A stretch of DNA of 64,000 nt from Caprimulgus europaeus (lineage: Eukaryota; Chordata; Aves; Caprimulgiformes; Caprimulgidae), in contig OU015541.1 in assembly GCA_907165065.1 (NCBI GenBank), forward strand, positions 10,550,501 to 10,614,500, read 5' to 3'. Below the pieces are notes generated by a model. It saw only the letters and a program-made list of their open reading frames with translations, was not told the origin of the DNA and did no database searches. This document shows positions 1-10,930 of the stretch, piece after piece (the stretch's first letter is position 1; each line of letters begins with the position of its first letter). Both the position numbers and the translations under genes were made by a program.

Positions 1-2403
1 TTGTTTTCTTCCATCTCGAGCGTGGCAAATCAATTCCTGGGCAAGCACAGCTCCAGCACAGGGCTGAGAACACACACTGGTCACATTAACCTCTGACAGA
101 GCAGGAAAAATGAGATAAATAAACCGAGTGAGGATTTACTGCCTGTTGCAGCACCTCTCCTTGTCAAGCACCACCCCAGGGCTGGGGGGTCAATGCCTTC
201 AGCAGGGGATTTGCACCCTTACTGCTCACCTGCAGTACCTGCAGGCACAAGGCTGTGTCCAGGTGAGGTCCTGAGGCAAAAGCAGGAGTTGTTGCTCTGG
301 CTGTCAGCAGATGGGTGCAGTTTAGAGCAGTCTCATGTCGGTGTCAGGAGACACCAGCTCTCATCTTTCCTGGAGCCCTCCCATCCCATCCAGCACCGAC
401 TGGAGCATGGTCCCCCCCACAGATTAAAGACAGCAGGGAAAGGCACAGGACAAGGGGCAGCAGGACTTCAGCAGGGCTTGGAAGGTGTCCTGGTGGCAGC
501 ATGGGTGATGGAAGGCAGAGGGAGGGATTTGTTTCTCTTGTTTCCCTCCCCACTCATTTTTCTTTGGTTCATTAATGACCTTTCATAAAACAGCAGGGAT
601 ATTAATAGGTGCTTCAAATTCCAAACGTCCCCATCTCCCCTCCTTGCTCCTCCTCTCTCACCACTTTCTGGCACTCTGACAGCTTTCTCCACATTAATTA
701 AAACAAATAACAAGCTGATACATCTCATCAGGGTAATTCAGAAACTAAACACACCAGCCATCTACCGCTCCAGTCAGTGCAGATGGAGCAAAACCAGCTC
801 TCTTCTCTCTCCCCCTGTTGCAATAAGGATGTGCTTTCAATGGCCATCCTCAGCCAAACACCCCAGTGGGTCAGAAATTCTGTGCCTCTAAGCACCCGCT
901 GGGTCCTGCCTGCTCAGCTTCCCTGCCCCGAGCTGCTCTGGCTGGTGTCAAGCTCATGTCACGAGCTGTCACTCTCCTCTGCATGGCACGGATGTCCCAG
1001 GTGCTTTGGACCCTGGTTAGCACTGCCCCACTCCTCCAGCTCAGCTCAGGGCTGCATCTACCCCTGCCCTGCACCAGTATCTCACTTACTGCCCCCGGCA
1101 TCCGTTGCCCAGGATGAGGGAGGGATAAACGGTACCTGGCACACTGCTGTTTGCAGATAGCCCTTGAATGCAGCTTCCCTCTGAGCTCCTCTGCATGTGG
1201 GGCTGCAGCCTGGCCCTTCAGAAGGCAGCCACAGTGCAGGTCTCATCGCTGCTTATGGCTTATTTCAAGCACCAAAATTCAGGAGCAAATTCATGTTGCC
1301 TGCTCCCTCAAATAGAGAGTGTGGGCTCCCATCAGACAATGGGATGGGGCCAGCAGGGAGGTGTCTGGGGGATCAGATCACTCTTGGGGATGGAAAATAA
1401 TTCTGCAAACAGCTCCCAAGCAGCTGGAGTTTGTGTAGGCACACACATGGCAGGAAAATACCTCCATGGCTCCAAGCCTGGTGGTGCCAGTAGGCAACAA
1501 GAGCAGCCAGCATGGGTTTCCAAGGGAAAGACAGCAGGAACTGGGTGAGATGGAGCACATACTCATCTCTCCAGGGCTGCAAGGAAGCACCAAATCTCTG
1601 CCCCTGGAGGCAGCCAGGGAGCAGGGGGCTGCTCCCCACCCCACAGAGCACCTTCTGCACACGAATTAAAAGTGCTAGCCTCAAATCTCCTAATTTACCC
1701 TGAATTTTTCTGTTTAATAGTATTCATAGTGGGAGCCATCTGGACCAGGTACTTTATTAGCTTAGAATAATTCATCTGCTTTGTTAATCTCATCCCATTT
1801 CATAGGGTTTGCTCCAGTTTCCTCGTGGTGCAGCCCAGGACAGGGCAGTGCTGCTGCCCTCACTCTCCTGGCTGACAGATGTCCCTTCACCCAGGACCCA
1901 CGATGGGGTGGCCACCTCCATGCAGGTCCCGTCCCTCCAAACAAGCCCATAGATTTCTTTAATGTCTCTGACTCTCTCAGCAGGCAGTTGGAGGATGCCA
2001 AATCCACTGGGGTTTCCCATCAGCGAGGGGGAGGGATTGCAATTCATCCCTGCAGCCCCTCCCAAGCCTCCCCAGTCCCTGTCAGGGGCAGAGCTTGACA
2101 GTCCCCAATGGCCTGGCCATCCAGTGCCATGACCCATGTCAGGGACCTTCCCCAGCTCCCCAGGAGCCCAGCAAGCCAGGCTGCTCCTCAGCTATGGCAG
2201 CCGCTTGCTGCCCCAAACTCTGGCCTTGTTGCAAAGCCTTAATTGAGCCCTTATCAGCCTAAATGATTAAATTGCCCTCTATTGAGAGAAACCAATTTGC
2301 CAGCAAATTTCCTTCTGCTCTGCCTGGAGCACTAAGTGGTCTGTAGGCTGGTGCCAGGCTTCTTGAGCACACATGGAGGAACAGCCTTCATGGACATCGT
2401 GTT
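1..2403. other. No gene recognised; noncoding sequence
   Basis: Open frames here are short, overlap on both strands and match no protein family I recognise. Two AT-rich islands rich in TAAT/ATTA cores (about 535-735 and 2225-2312) stand out from the otherwise GC-moderate sequence and could be conserved noncoding elements, but nothing in the sequence proves function. Confidence 0.6.
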
Positions 2404-2543
2404 CCTCTCCTCTCCTCTCCTCTCCTCTCCTCTCCTCTCCTCTCCTCTCCTCTCCTCTCCTCTCCTCTCCTCTCCTCTCCTCTCCTCTCCTCTCCTCTCC
2501 TCTCCTCTCCTCTCCTCTCCTCTCCTCTCCTCTCCTCTCCTCT
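2404..2543. repeat. (CCTCT)n pentanucleotide microsatellite, 28 units
   Basis: A 140-bp uninterrupted run of the 5-bp unit CCTCT, one strand pure pyrimidine and the other pure purine. It produces spurious long open frames (Ser-Pro-Leu-Leu on one strand, Arg-Gly-Glu-Glu on the other). Perfect repetition implies recent expansion and probable length polymorphism. Confidence 0.97.
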
Positions 2544-3310
2544 TCCCTCTGCTCTGCTCTGCCGGAGGAATAGCAGGAACCACGTGAATGAGATCATCTG
2601 CTCCAAAATTACTCACACTGAATTAATCACCCAGAACGGCAGCAGCCGCAGTGGGAGTGAGCCGGGGTCACTGGGGAAGGAGCTGGGACTCGGGGAGGGG
2701 GAGGCATTCCTGCAGTGGGGATGGTGCTGCTGGGCAAAGGTGCTGGAGGGAAGGGCTCTCGCTTTTCCCTGTCTGCTGCTGAGCTGGGGCTTGTGCAAGG
2801 ATTGTCCAGTGTGTGCTGTGGCAGGAGTTGTGTGCAAAGCCCAGAGAGCACAGCAGCGTTCAGAGCTGGTTTTCCCTCCCAGGAGGACATGGGGAGCAGT
2901 GGGTGTCAGCAAGGTGTGCAAGGTGGTCAGTGCTGCATCCCTACAGAGTTTGTATTGTAGTGCCGGGGAAACAGCACAGGGTATGTGGGAGCTCACACCC
3001 AGCCTGCTGTGTCCTGATGGAGGGCCTGGCTGCACCCCCAGCAGGGCCAGTTCCCGATGGGGAACCTCATCCAGCAGCTCCCTCCATCCAGAGCCAGTGC
3101 TCTGCACAACGGGGATTACACTATGGCTGATAGAAGAGTGTGGCCACCAGAAAACATCAAATGACTTCCCTCTGTCACCACAAACTAGAATTGCTCATCC
3201 TGCCCAGAGAATCTGCCTTCTCTCTAACAAGAAGCCAGCCCTGAACTAGCTGAATATTTCTGTGCCCATTACCTTCGTGCTGCCTGGGCAGAGCAGCAGG
3301 CAGCGGGCAG
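2544..3310. other. No gene recognised between two repeat arrays
   Basis: A 221-codon open frame crosses 2584-3249 on the + strand and a 164-codon one runs on the opposite strand. Neither shows a domain, compositional signature or plausible splice context, so I treat the stretch as noncoding. Confidence 0.5.
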
Positions 3311-3484
3311 GGAGGATGGTGCTGGCCCCTGGGAGGATGGTGCTGGCCCCAGGAGAATGATGCTGGCCTGGGGAGGATGATGCTGGCCTGGGGAGGATGA
3401 TGCTGGCCCCAGGAGGATGGTGCTGGCCTGGGGAGGATGGTGCTGGCCTGGGGAGGATGGTGCTGGGCTGGGGAGGATGCTGCA
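3311..3484. repeat. 20-bp GC-rich minisatellite, about 8.5 copies
   Basis: Tandem copies of a unit close to GGAGGATGGTGCTGGCCTGG follow one another at a constant 20-bp period. Variation is mainly at the CCTGG/CCCCA end and in GGATGG versus GGATGA. An opposite-strand open frame through it (Pro-Gly-Gln-His-like repeats) is a by-product of the periodicity. Confidence 0.93.
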
Positions 3485-4077
3485 GGTGAGCCCGGCTGGC
3501 CCGGGAGCAGCAGCCAGCGACTGTGAAGCTGTTTGACAGAAAGAGGACTTTGTCTGGATCAGTCTGTAGTGACCACAGGCACGGTGACAAGCAGGACAAG
3601 GAGGGCACTTTCAGAGCAATGTGTTGTCACACTACTCCCCAAGTAATGATATATCCAGGGTGCCCGTGGTGCTCTCAGGGGGTGCAGCTCCCTGGGACCC
3701 ACCTCAGGGCAGTGCACGCTGCTGCCCCGGCTTTCCCTCAGCCTCTTCTGGTGGAAAGTGCAAAGGGGAAAGGTCTTTGGGACCTGGCACAAGCTGGAAT
3801 TGCCCAGACTGACCCAATTTAGGAAACCATGTGAATTGCAGCAGAAATAAAGCAATTGCACTGGGCTGGAAAGGGCAAAGCAGCCAGGGAGAGTGACCCA
3901 TTACAGGGCAGCGGGTGAGCCAGCAGCACGGCTGCGAGAGGCCACACGGCACAGACCATTTCTCCTGCTCTGTGTCAGCTGTGACAGTGCCTGGCCCCAG
4001 AGGGGTCTTGGCAGCCTGGACAGGAGCTGTGTCCACAGCAGGGCTCAGGCACAGAGACACAGCCCTCCTCCCACTAC
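3485..4077. other. No gene recognised
   Basis: Unique noncoding sequence between two repeat arrays. Only short overlapping open frames; no splice-bounded coding exon or motif recognised. Confidence 0.5.
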
Positions 4078-4335
4078 CACACTAAACACCACAAACACCA
4101 GGAACAAACACCACAAACACACCAAACACCACAAACAAACACCACAAACACACCAAACACCACAAACAAACACCACAAACAAACACCACAGACAAACACC
4201 ACAAACACACCAAACACCATAAACAAACACCACAAACAAACACCACAAACACCACAAACACTGCAAACACCACAAACACCACAAACAAACACCACAAACA
4301 CCACAAACAAACACAACAAACACCACAAACACCAC
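4078..4335. repeat. ACCACAAACA-rich low-complexity tract
   Basis: About 260 bp composed of interleaved ACCACAAAC, ACACCAAAC and ACAAACA units, with a period near 9-10 bp and irregular phase. The - strand translates as Val/Phe/Cys/Trp-rich nonsense in several frames. It is a degenerate simple repeat and not a coding region. Confidence 0.93.
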
Positions 4336-7300
4336 GCTCCAGGCTCTGGAGCAGCTTTGCTCCTCAGTTAATGCGGAGCCTGAACACCTGCAAATGCGTT
4401 TCTTTCTTTGCAGCTGAGGCTGGAGTGTTTCTGGTACCATGGATTTGACCCACAAACACTTCAGTAAGTGTCTGCTTAGGATTTTGCTCCCTGTCCCAGA
4501 CTGCTCCTTCCTTCTCCCAACTCCTGGCCTCTGGTTTATTTAATGACGTGTGATCTATATCCGTGGTCACCTGGCATGAATGTGCGTTCCTGGTAGATAA
4601 ACTGATGCTGACACGCTCAGATCTGGCAGTAGGAGTGAATTCTTTCCCACAGAGCATCTCAAAGCACTTTGCATTTCTCACCTCACTTAACAGAGGTGCA
4701 GAGACATGAACAGGTTTGCTAAACATCACCCAGCAAGACGAGCACTCAGAGCTGGGTGACTGACACTAAGCTGCATGGGGACACAGGGGCCAGCACTGCC
4801 TGCATCAAGCCAGGGACACTTGGTTTTGCTTCCCCAAGTATTTTTGCAGGCAGTGTTGTTCTCATACCATGACATTACCCATCAGACAGCAGAAAAGGGA
4901 TGTCGCGCTGTTGCTGGGGACAACCAGCTCCATTTGGCTCTAAGCTCAGCTCCCAGTCCCAGAGTCAGCTGCCAGCTGCATAAACCACCTCAATCTGAGA
5001 CATCAAGGGGCAAAAGCGTTTGTCCCAGCTCCTGCCCTCTCTGCTACAGCACTAATGCCAGCTCTAAATCAAATATTTGTCTTGCATACATACATCTGTT
5101 GCACACCAAGACGTGGCGTTGGTGTGTTTGGACTCGTTTCTCAGGTAGAAGATGGATACCTGTGGACCCAGCCATGGGTACAAGCCCCTGGCAGCCCCTG
5201 AGCCCCCTGCTCCCCACCTGCCCCGGCTGCTGCAAAGCCACAGCACGTGTCCAGCCAGGGCTGCAGCCATCTGGGCACCAGCAGAGCCCTGCAAAGCACA
5301 TTAATGCCCACCCAGCATCCCAGGGAGGAGCTGGGCTTTGGTCCCCTGAGCTCTAAGATAACGAGGACGTTGCTTCCCCAAGTGAATGTTTCTGTGGTGT
5401 GTTAATACTGAGATCAGTTCAAAATAGGGATGCTCAGAGGTGCACTTCCCAGGGCAAGTGCAGGGGGAAAGCGAGGGTTCCTAGTGAGGGGTGCATTTAT
5501 GTGCCCAGGGCTTCTTTAGGTTTTTAGGAATACTAGGGAAATTAGAATTTTTTTGCCTCCTTTTGGTGCTTTCTGGAAAATCACATGCCTTAATGAAATG
5601 CTTGTGTGTGAGCTTTAAGTAGCCAGCAACCTAGATAAGGTCCAAATCCATTTTGTTCATGTTTTGCCTGTTTCAGAGAATCCAAACTACTTTTCAGGAC
5701 TTATGCCCATCATAAAACCCAGCTCCTGTCCCAAAAGAGCTATAAAAAGGTATGGCTGAAAATATAAAGATTTAATAAAAACTTGGGCAATAATTCGGCT
5801 CTTAATCCCAAACACAATCTCTTCTCTCAAATAACTCCAGTCCCTGCAAGATTAAATTCTCCCTACATATTGTTTGTAAGTCTGATACCTTCTATCAAGC
5901 TTAGCTGGGTTTTAAGTTCTTAAATCATGGCTCTGTAATTGCACATCTTACTCAGTTTGTGATGCAAAGAGTTCCCAAGGAAGCTTTTGTAAAGATTTCC
6001 TCCTGTCTGACAGTACTGGGTGACACTTGTATGGATTCTGAAAGCTATTGCAGAGCGGGGAATGCAGAAGGTCGAAGCTTTCTAAAAGCAAGAGGAGGCT
6101 GTGGCTCATCTTCTCATTTTTACCACTGAGCAGCAGTTCCCAGAAAAATCAGGACATCTGCAAACTGTTCTTGAGCTGACTGCTTCATAAACGATGGGGA
6201 ATCTGCTCCTTAGGCAGAAAGGGCCCGGGGACTGGTAGGAAGAGTCATCCCCCTTGCCCTGGGCTTCATTTTCTGCCAGTAATTAGCAAAATCCCAATTC
6301 ACAATGGATAACTGAATAGATGGTTTAAGTGTGGGCTACAAGGAGAAACGGGCAGTGATGAAAAGAGGCCTGAAACTCAGGAGACCTGGTGCAGAGCCAG
6401 ACTCTCCCAGATGACCTCCAGCAAGTGCTTTGATCCTTATATCTCCCCTGGAAACCACAAGGAGCCATCCTGCTCCCCAGCTCTCATCAGCCTGGACTGC
6501 AGCCCCTTGGGGGGACATACGTGCTCCAGACCAGTGTGACAATGCTCCATACCCAGCTGGAGTCATGGAATGAAGGACTTGGGGCTTGTGGGGTGGGATG
6601 CTCACACCACTTGTCTTTTTAAGGGCTTGCTCAGGCCAAGAACACGCAGTGCTCTCTTGCCAGGGCTTAGTTTGCCTTGTGCAGCGAGGGTGGCTGGCAG
6701 GAGAGGCCAGCCACAGCCAGGGCTTGGCCTCCATCATCTCCTGCTACCTCATCCCAGTCCTCCCTTTCCTGGGGTTTCACACAGGGGCCTTTTCCTTCCT
6801 CTGAGGGCTGTCTCAGGATCCAGAAGCACACTGCTGGGGCTCCACAGGGATGGGAAATTACTATAAGAGAAGCTTTGGTGGTGAAGCTCAGCCCTAGTTC
6901 CTAGTCTGGAGCAGGAAGTTTTGCCTGTGTCAGAGTGCCTGTAACGTGGGGTCTCCTCAAAGCAGCTGCTGGGGGACAGTGAGAAAACACAACTTCAGCA
7001 CAGAGAAAATATCCCTCAGCCTTATTGTGCTTTGCCTGGACAAAAGCAGGATCCTGCAAAGGAACAGTCACTCCAAAGGAGCAGCTGCGTTGGTTTTGTC
7101 CATCCAAAGCTCTCCAAAACACCTGCTGCCCCGGGGCTCACTGGAGAAATGGCCCAAAACCTGTGCTGCTGCAAGAGGCAGGTCCTCTCTGCATCTCCCT
7201 CACTCAGCAAAACGTCACAGCCAGGTTATATTTAAGTCCTCAGCTTGAATATCATTGTCACAACCTCCCATGCGATCTGCCTGGGCAGTGTCATAATTAA

Positions 7301-10300
7301 TCGTGCCCTTGCTCAGAGTACAAGTGGAACATGTGATGGCTCAGCTAGCTATAAATCACGACAGAGTTTCCATCTGGTCCAGCATCTATTTATACCTCAC
7401 CAGCCCCGATTAACTTTGAAACTTGGGGCTGGTGCTTAAGGAGAAAAATTGTTCTTGAAAAGTGTGATGGGAGATGGAGCGATAGGGATGGGAGATGGCA
7501 GTGGCTCCTCGCTTCTCCACAGAGGGAACTGCAGAGCCTGGTGCTCCAGGGGACACCGAGACACAGCTCCTGAGACCAGGTTGGTCTTTGGAGATCCCAA
7601 GGGAGCCAGAGAAGTTCCAGGCTGGGGTTCAGTGCCTGGATCCTAACACACATCCCCTGATGCCAGCCAGGCTCCTGCCTGCTGCGGGCACTGCTTTCTC
7701 CCCCAGCCACGGCTCTGGTTCCATGTCTCAGCCAAAGCCAGTGGCTCTGCTGGGCCAAGAGGGTTGTAGATCAGGTCCAGCAGCATCAAAAACTTACCTT
7801 GGGACTGGCCCAGTGCAAAGAGGCCAGTGGAGCTCCTGTGGACTCCAGCAGGAGGGGCTATGGATGGGTTGCAGCAGTGAGGGATGGTACTGGTACCTGG
7901 GCTGTGGCAGCCCCTCAGCAGGCCCCCAGCTCCACAGGGTGGGAGGGCAGCAGGGTGTCTGGGGAAGACTGGGAGCAGAGGGCATGCTGAGGACCATGTC
8001 TCTCTCTCCATCAGAGGATGGCCACAGTGCAGAGGTGCTGTGCTATTGCCTTCCTAAAAAAGGAGTCAAATTCTGCACCTGGTACTTTGGTACCCGCCTC
8101 CCCCATCCCTCCCTCCCTCCCACTTTTCAGCTCTTTTGCTCCTGTATTACTCCTGGAGTCCTGGCTGGCTCCCAGCTCAGGTAATTACACGCTGTCCTCT
8201 GGTATTTGAACAGGATATTTGTTCTCCTTGGTTTCCTGTCCTACACGGCTGTGCAGTGCTGCGGGCAGCCTGGCACCCCGAGCGAGCGCATTTCCCTGGC
8301 AGAAGCAGTCACCCAGTGTGGCCAGCTCCAGCACTGTGGGCATTTTGTAAACAAGGGATTATGTAGACACCTTCCCCAGGGAGCCCAAGTGGGCTCTAGG
8401 ACTGCCAGGGCTGGCCACAGCGCCCTGTATGGCTGTGGAGCTGAGGCACTATCTCTATCCCCACCTCAGCAGGACCCCATTCAGCCTGGAGCATTAGCTA
8501 AGAAAGCCCCCAGCCCCTCTGGTTCCTCTTTGAAGGGCTGTTTGTGGCTCATACCATGTCATCTCTTCTAGTTTGCTATAAACTTTCCCTTCTGTTTAGG
8601 TTAACTGCTCACAGAATTGATGTCCTGCACTTATAGCACATACCTGGCAGGAGGGTAAGAGAAACAGGGTTCATGCGTGTCAGCTCTGCTTTAAAACCCA
8701 CCAGGAGATCACAAACAGAGCAGCAGGATCAAGCCCTTTACCTGCACTCCAGGAGCCAGAGCTGGGGATCCTCCACCTGCCTCTGGGCTTGTTTCCACCA
8801 TGCCCCTGGGTGCAGGTCGATCCCAGCACTCCAGCTTGCTCCACGACAGTAAGAATGAGCTCTAGGGAGGAAAAGGTCCTACTTTCTAGCAAATCAGATC
8901 TATTCTTGTGCTTTATTGGGCTCCCTGTAAAGGAACCTCGCAGAAAGTTGGCAACAATTTGCTTTTCTCCTCAGAGTTTAGTCTAGAGTGGGAATGTCTC
9001 ATTGGCTAAAGGCTTGCAGCACCGCAGGGAGAACGAAGTAAATTCTGAGAGAAAAAGTGGAGCACAGCCCTGTTTCCTGAGGATGGAGGGGAAAAGCCCT
9101 GGATGGTGGAACTCAAACCTATGCTGCAATAAGCCATCCTTGGCTGTGCTACCTGACCACTGCAGAAACTGTGAAGCTCACCCTGCCCTCGGACAGGAAG
9201 GAATCGATTTTGCCAGCCAGGCTGGACTTGACATTCCAGGTTCTTGCTAAGAAGAGTCCTGGGGCTCCATGCCTTCTGCTTTGTGGTGTGCACACAAAGC
9301 AATGCAATATGTTATCAGCCTCATGCAGCTGCACTTGAGTCCCAGCTTGCAGAAGGTCAGGCAAGGGGCAATCCTACAGCTGCCAGTTCCTCCTGTCCAG
9401 CTTCTGCTGACTGGAGTGCGGCTCCGGCTTTGCTGAGGTTGTCACGATGCTGTCGGGCTGCAGCTGATTGTTGTAAAGCTCTAGAGAATAAGAGCAGCAT
9501 TATGAAGCCACATTCTCCTTCCTGGGAGAATGTTTCCTAGTAAGCATTTTGTAAGATTGACATTCTTTTTCTGCAAAGTCTCTGAGTTTGAGCTGGGTGG
9601 GAGACAGGTGCCAAGAGCCTGGGAATCAAGAAAGATGCCTGGCGCAGGTTTGCTCCATGTGCAGCAGTGACAGCCCAGAGCAGCTTCTCTCCACCACTGG
9701 TCCCAGCCTCCCGAGCAATGGGAGTGCTCCAAGAGGATGATGAGGCTGGGCCTGCTATTTTCTCACTCATTTCCCAGGAGGTGTCCTCATCCTGGTGCTT
9801 GCAGACTCTGCTGGCTCACAGCTTCCCTGTGCTCAGGACTGCTTAGAGATATTATTATCCCAAGGGCTGAGCCCCGGGGCAGGCAGAGCAGATGGCTGCC
9901 TCCAACAGCAAGAAAATTGGGAGAGAGAAAGGAGAGGGTGGGGGAGAGTAAAATCTGTGACTCCCTGAGTGTTCATCAATAACTGTTTCCTCTTAAAATG
10001 GCCAATTCCTCTAGCTCCAGGGAGCTGCACTGGGCAGTAAAGAAGGCAACAGACCATATGCAGGAGACTGGCCCTATAGAAAATAAACAGGATTTCTTGT
10101 GCACCTGTGGGAGGGACCAGTGTGTATTTCCTGACCACGCTGTGGATGGAAGGCAGACTCAGTCCTGTGGCATCTCACGGGGCAGCCAGGGGTGTCTGGG
10201 CTGCAGGAGATGAACAACAACAGCAGAATAATCAGCGTTTGGTAGACCCCTCACTGGAGAGAAGGTTGTGATCCAAACCTGCTTGAGCTAACCGAGGTGT

Positions 10301-10895
10301 GAGGGGTCACACATGCACATGCTCCACCACACCAACACAGCACAGAGTCAATCACGTTGCTGTGAGCCAGAGCACAGCCCTGGCTGCCTCCTCTCTCTTT
10401 GGAGGTTTCTCCAAACCTTTGGCAGTGAGAAAGCCACAGAAGATGAAGCCGTTTTGCCCCACAGAGGTGGTGGTTGTGTGAATGCTGCATGCTGGGCAGA
10501 CTGAGCAGCCCTTGGCTTCAGCTGTGGGAGATGCTCAGGGCCAGGCGCTTGCAGGATGCTGTGCTGCATTCCCCCCTGCGTGGGGTGGCATTCGTTAGCG
10601 GCCTCCCTCTCCTCCAGCTAATTTGCAGCCTTGCTTTACAGAGCAGCTCAGCGTTCAGGCTGTGCCTGGGGACGGCTGGTGGCAGATGGTGTGCGTGTGA
10701 TGGCGAGGCAGAGCCACGTCACAAGCTCTCTGAGACATTTGGCCAGGCTTCCTGACAGCCGCGTCCCACCACCCAGGACTTCAGCTTTCTGGCAAAGCCA
10801 GCTTTCCACTTCTGAGGAGCTCTTGTCTTCCTGTCACCAGGCAGAGCCAGCACCAAACACTTTATCTTTGCTTCCTTGCAGGCAAGAGGCTGGCT
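4336..10895. other. Long noncoding stretch, no gene recognised
   Basis: About 6.5 kb in which I found no exon of a known protein on either strand. The 229-codon open frame at 7495-8184 (+) looks accidental: it overlaps others on both strands and has no domain signature. A candidate regulatory island is listed separately at 7205-7415. Confidence 0.55.
7205..7415. promoter_or_regulatory. Candidate enhancer-like AT-rich island
   Basis: Inside GC-moderate DNA, this 210-bp stretch clusters motif-like words: a homeodomain-type TCATAATTAA at 7291-7300, a MEF2-like CTATTTATA at 7386-7394, and a TCF/LEF-like CTTTGAA near 7413. Base composition changes on both sides. This is pattern recognition only; cross-species conservation has not been tested. 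Confidence 0.2.
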
Positions 10896-10930
10896 GGTTG
10901 GTTGGTTGGTTGGTTGGTTGGTTGGTTGGT
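10896..10930. repeat. (GGTT)n tetranucleotide microsatellite
   Basis: About nine uninterrupted GGTT units, read as Asn-Gln-Pro-Thr or Gly-Trp-Leu-Val repeats in spurious frames. Confidence 0.95.

Noticed and set aside
2332-2616. Arg-Gly-Glu-Glu repeat protein frame
   Set aside because: Direct translation of the CCTCT pentanucleotide array, open in several frames.
4045-4455. Cys/Val/Phe/Trp-rich frames of up to 136 codons, resembling a membrane protein
   Set aside because: Translation of the ACCACAAACA tract in successive frames; no start context or splice structure.
7495-8184. 229-codon + strand open frame
   Set aside because: No recognisable domain and overlapping open frames on both strands; no transcription signals.
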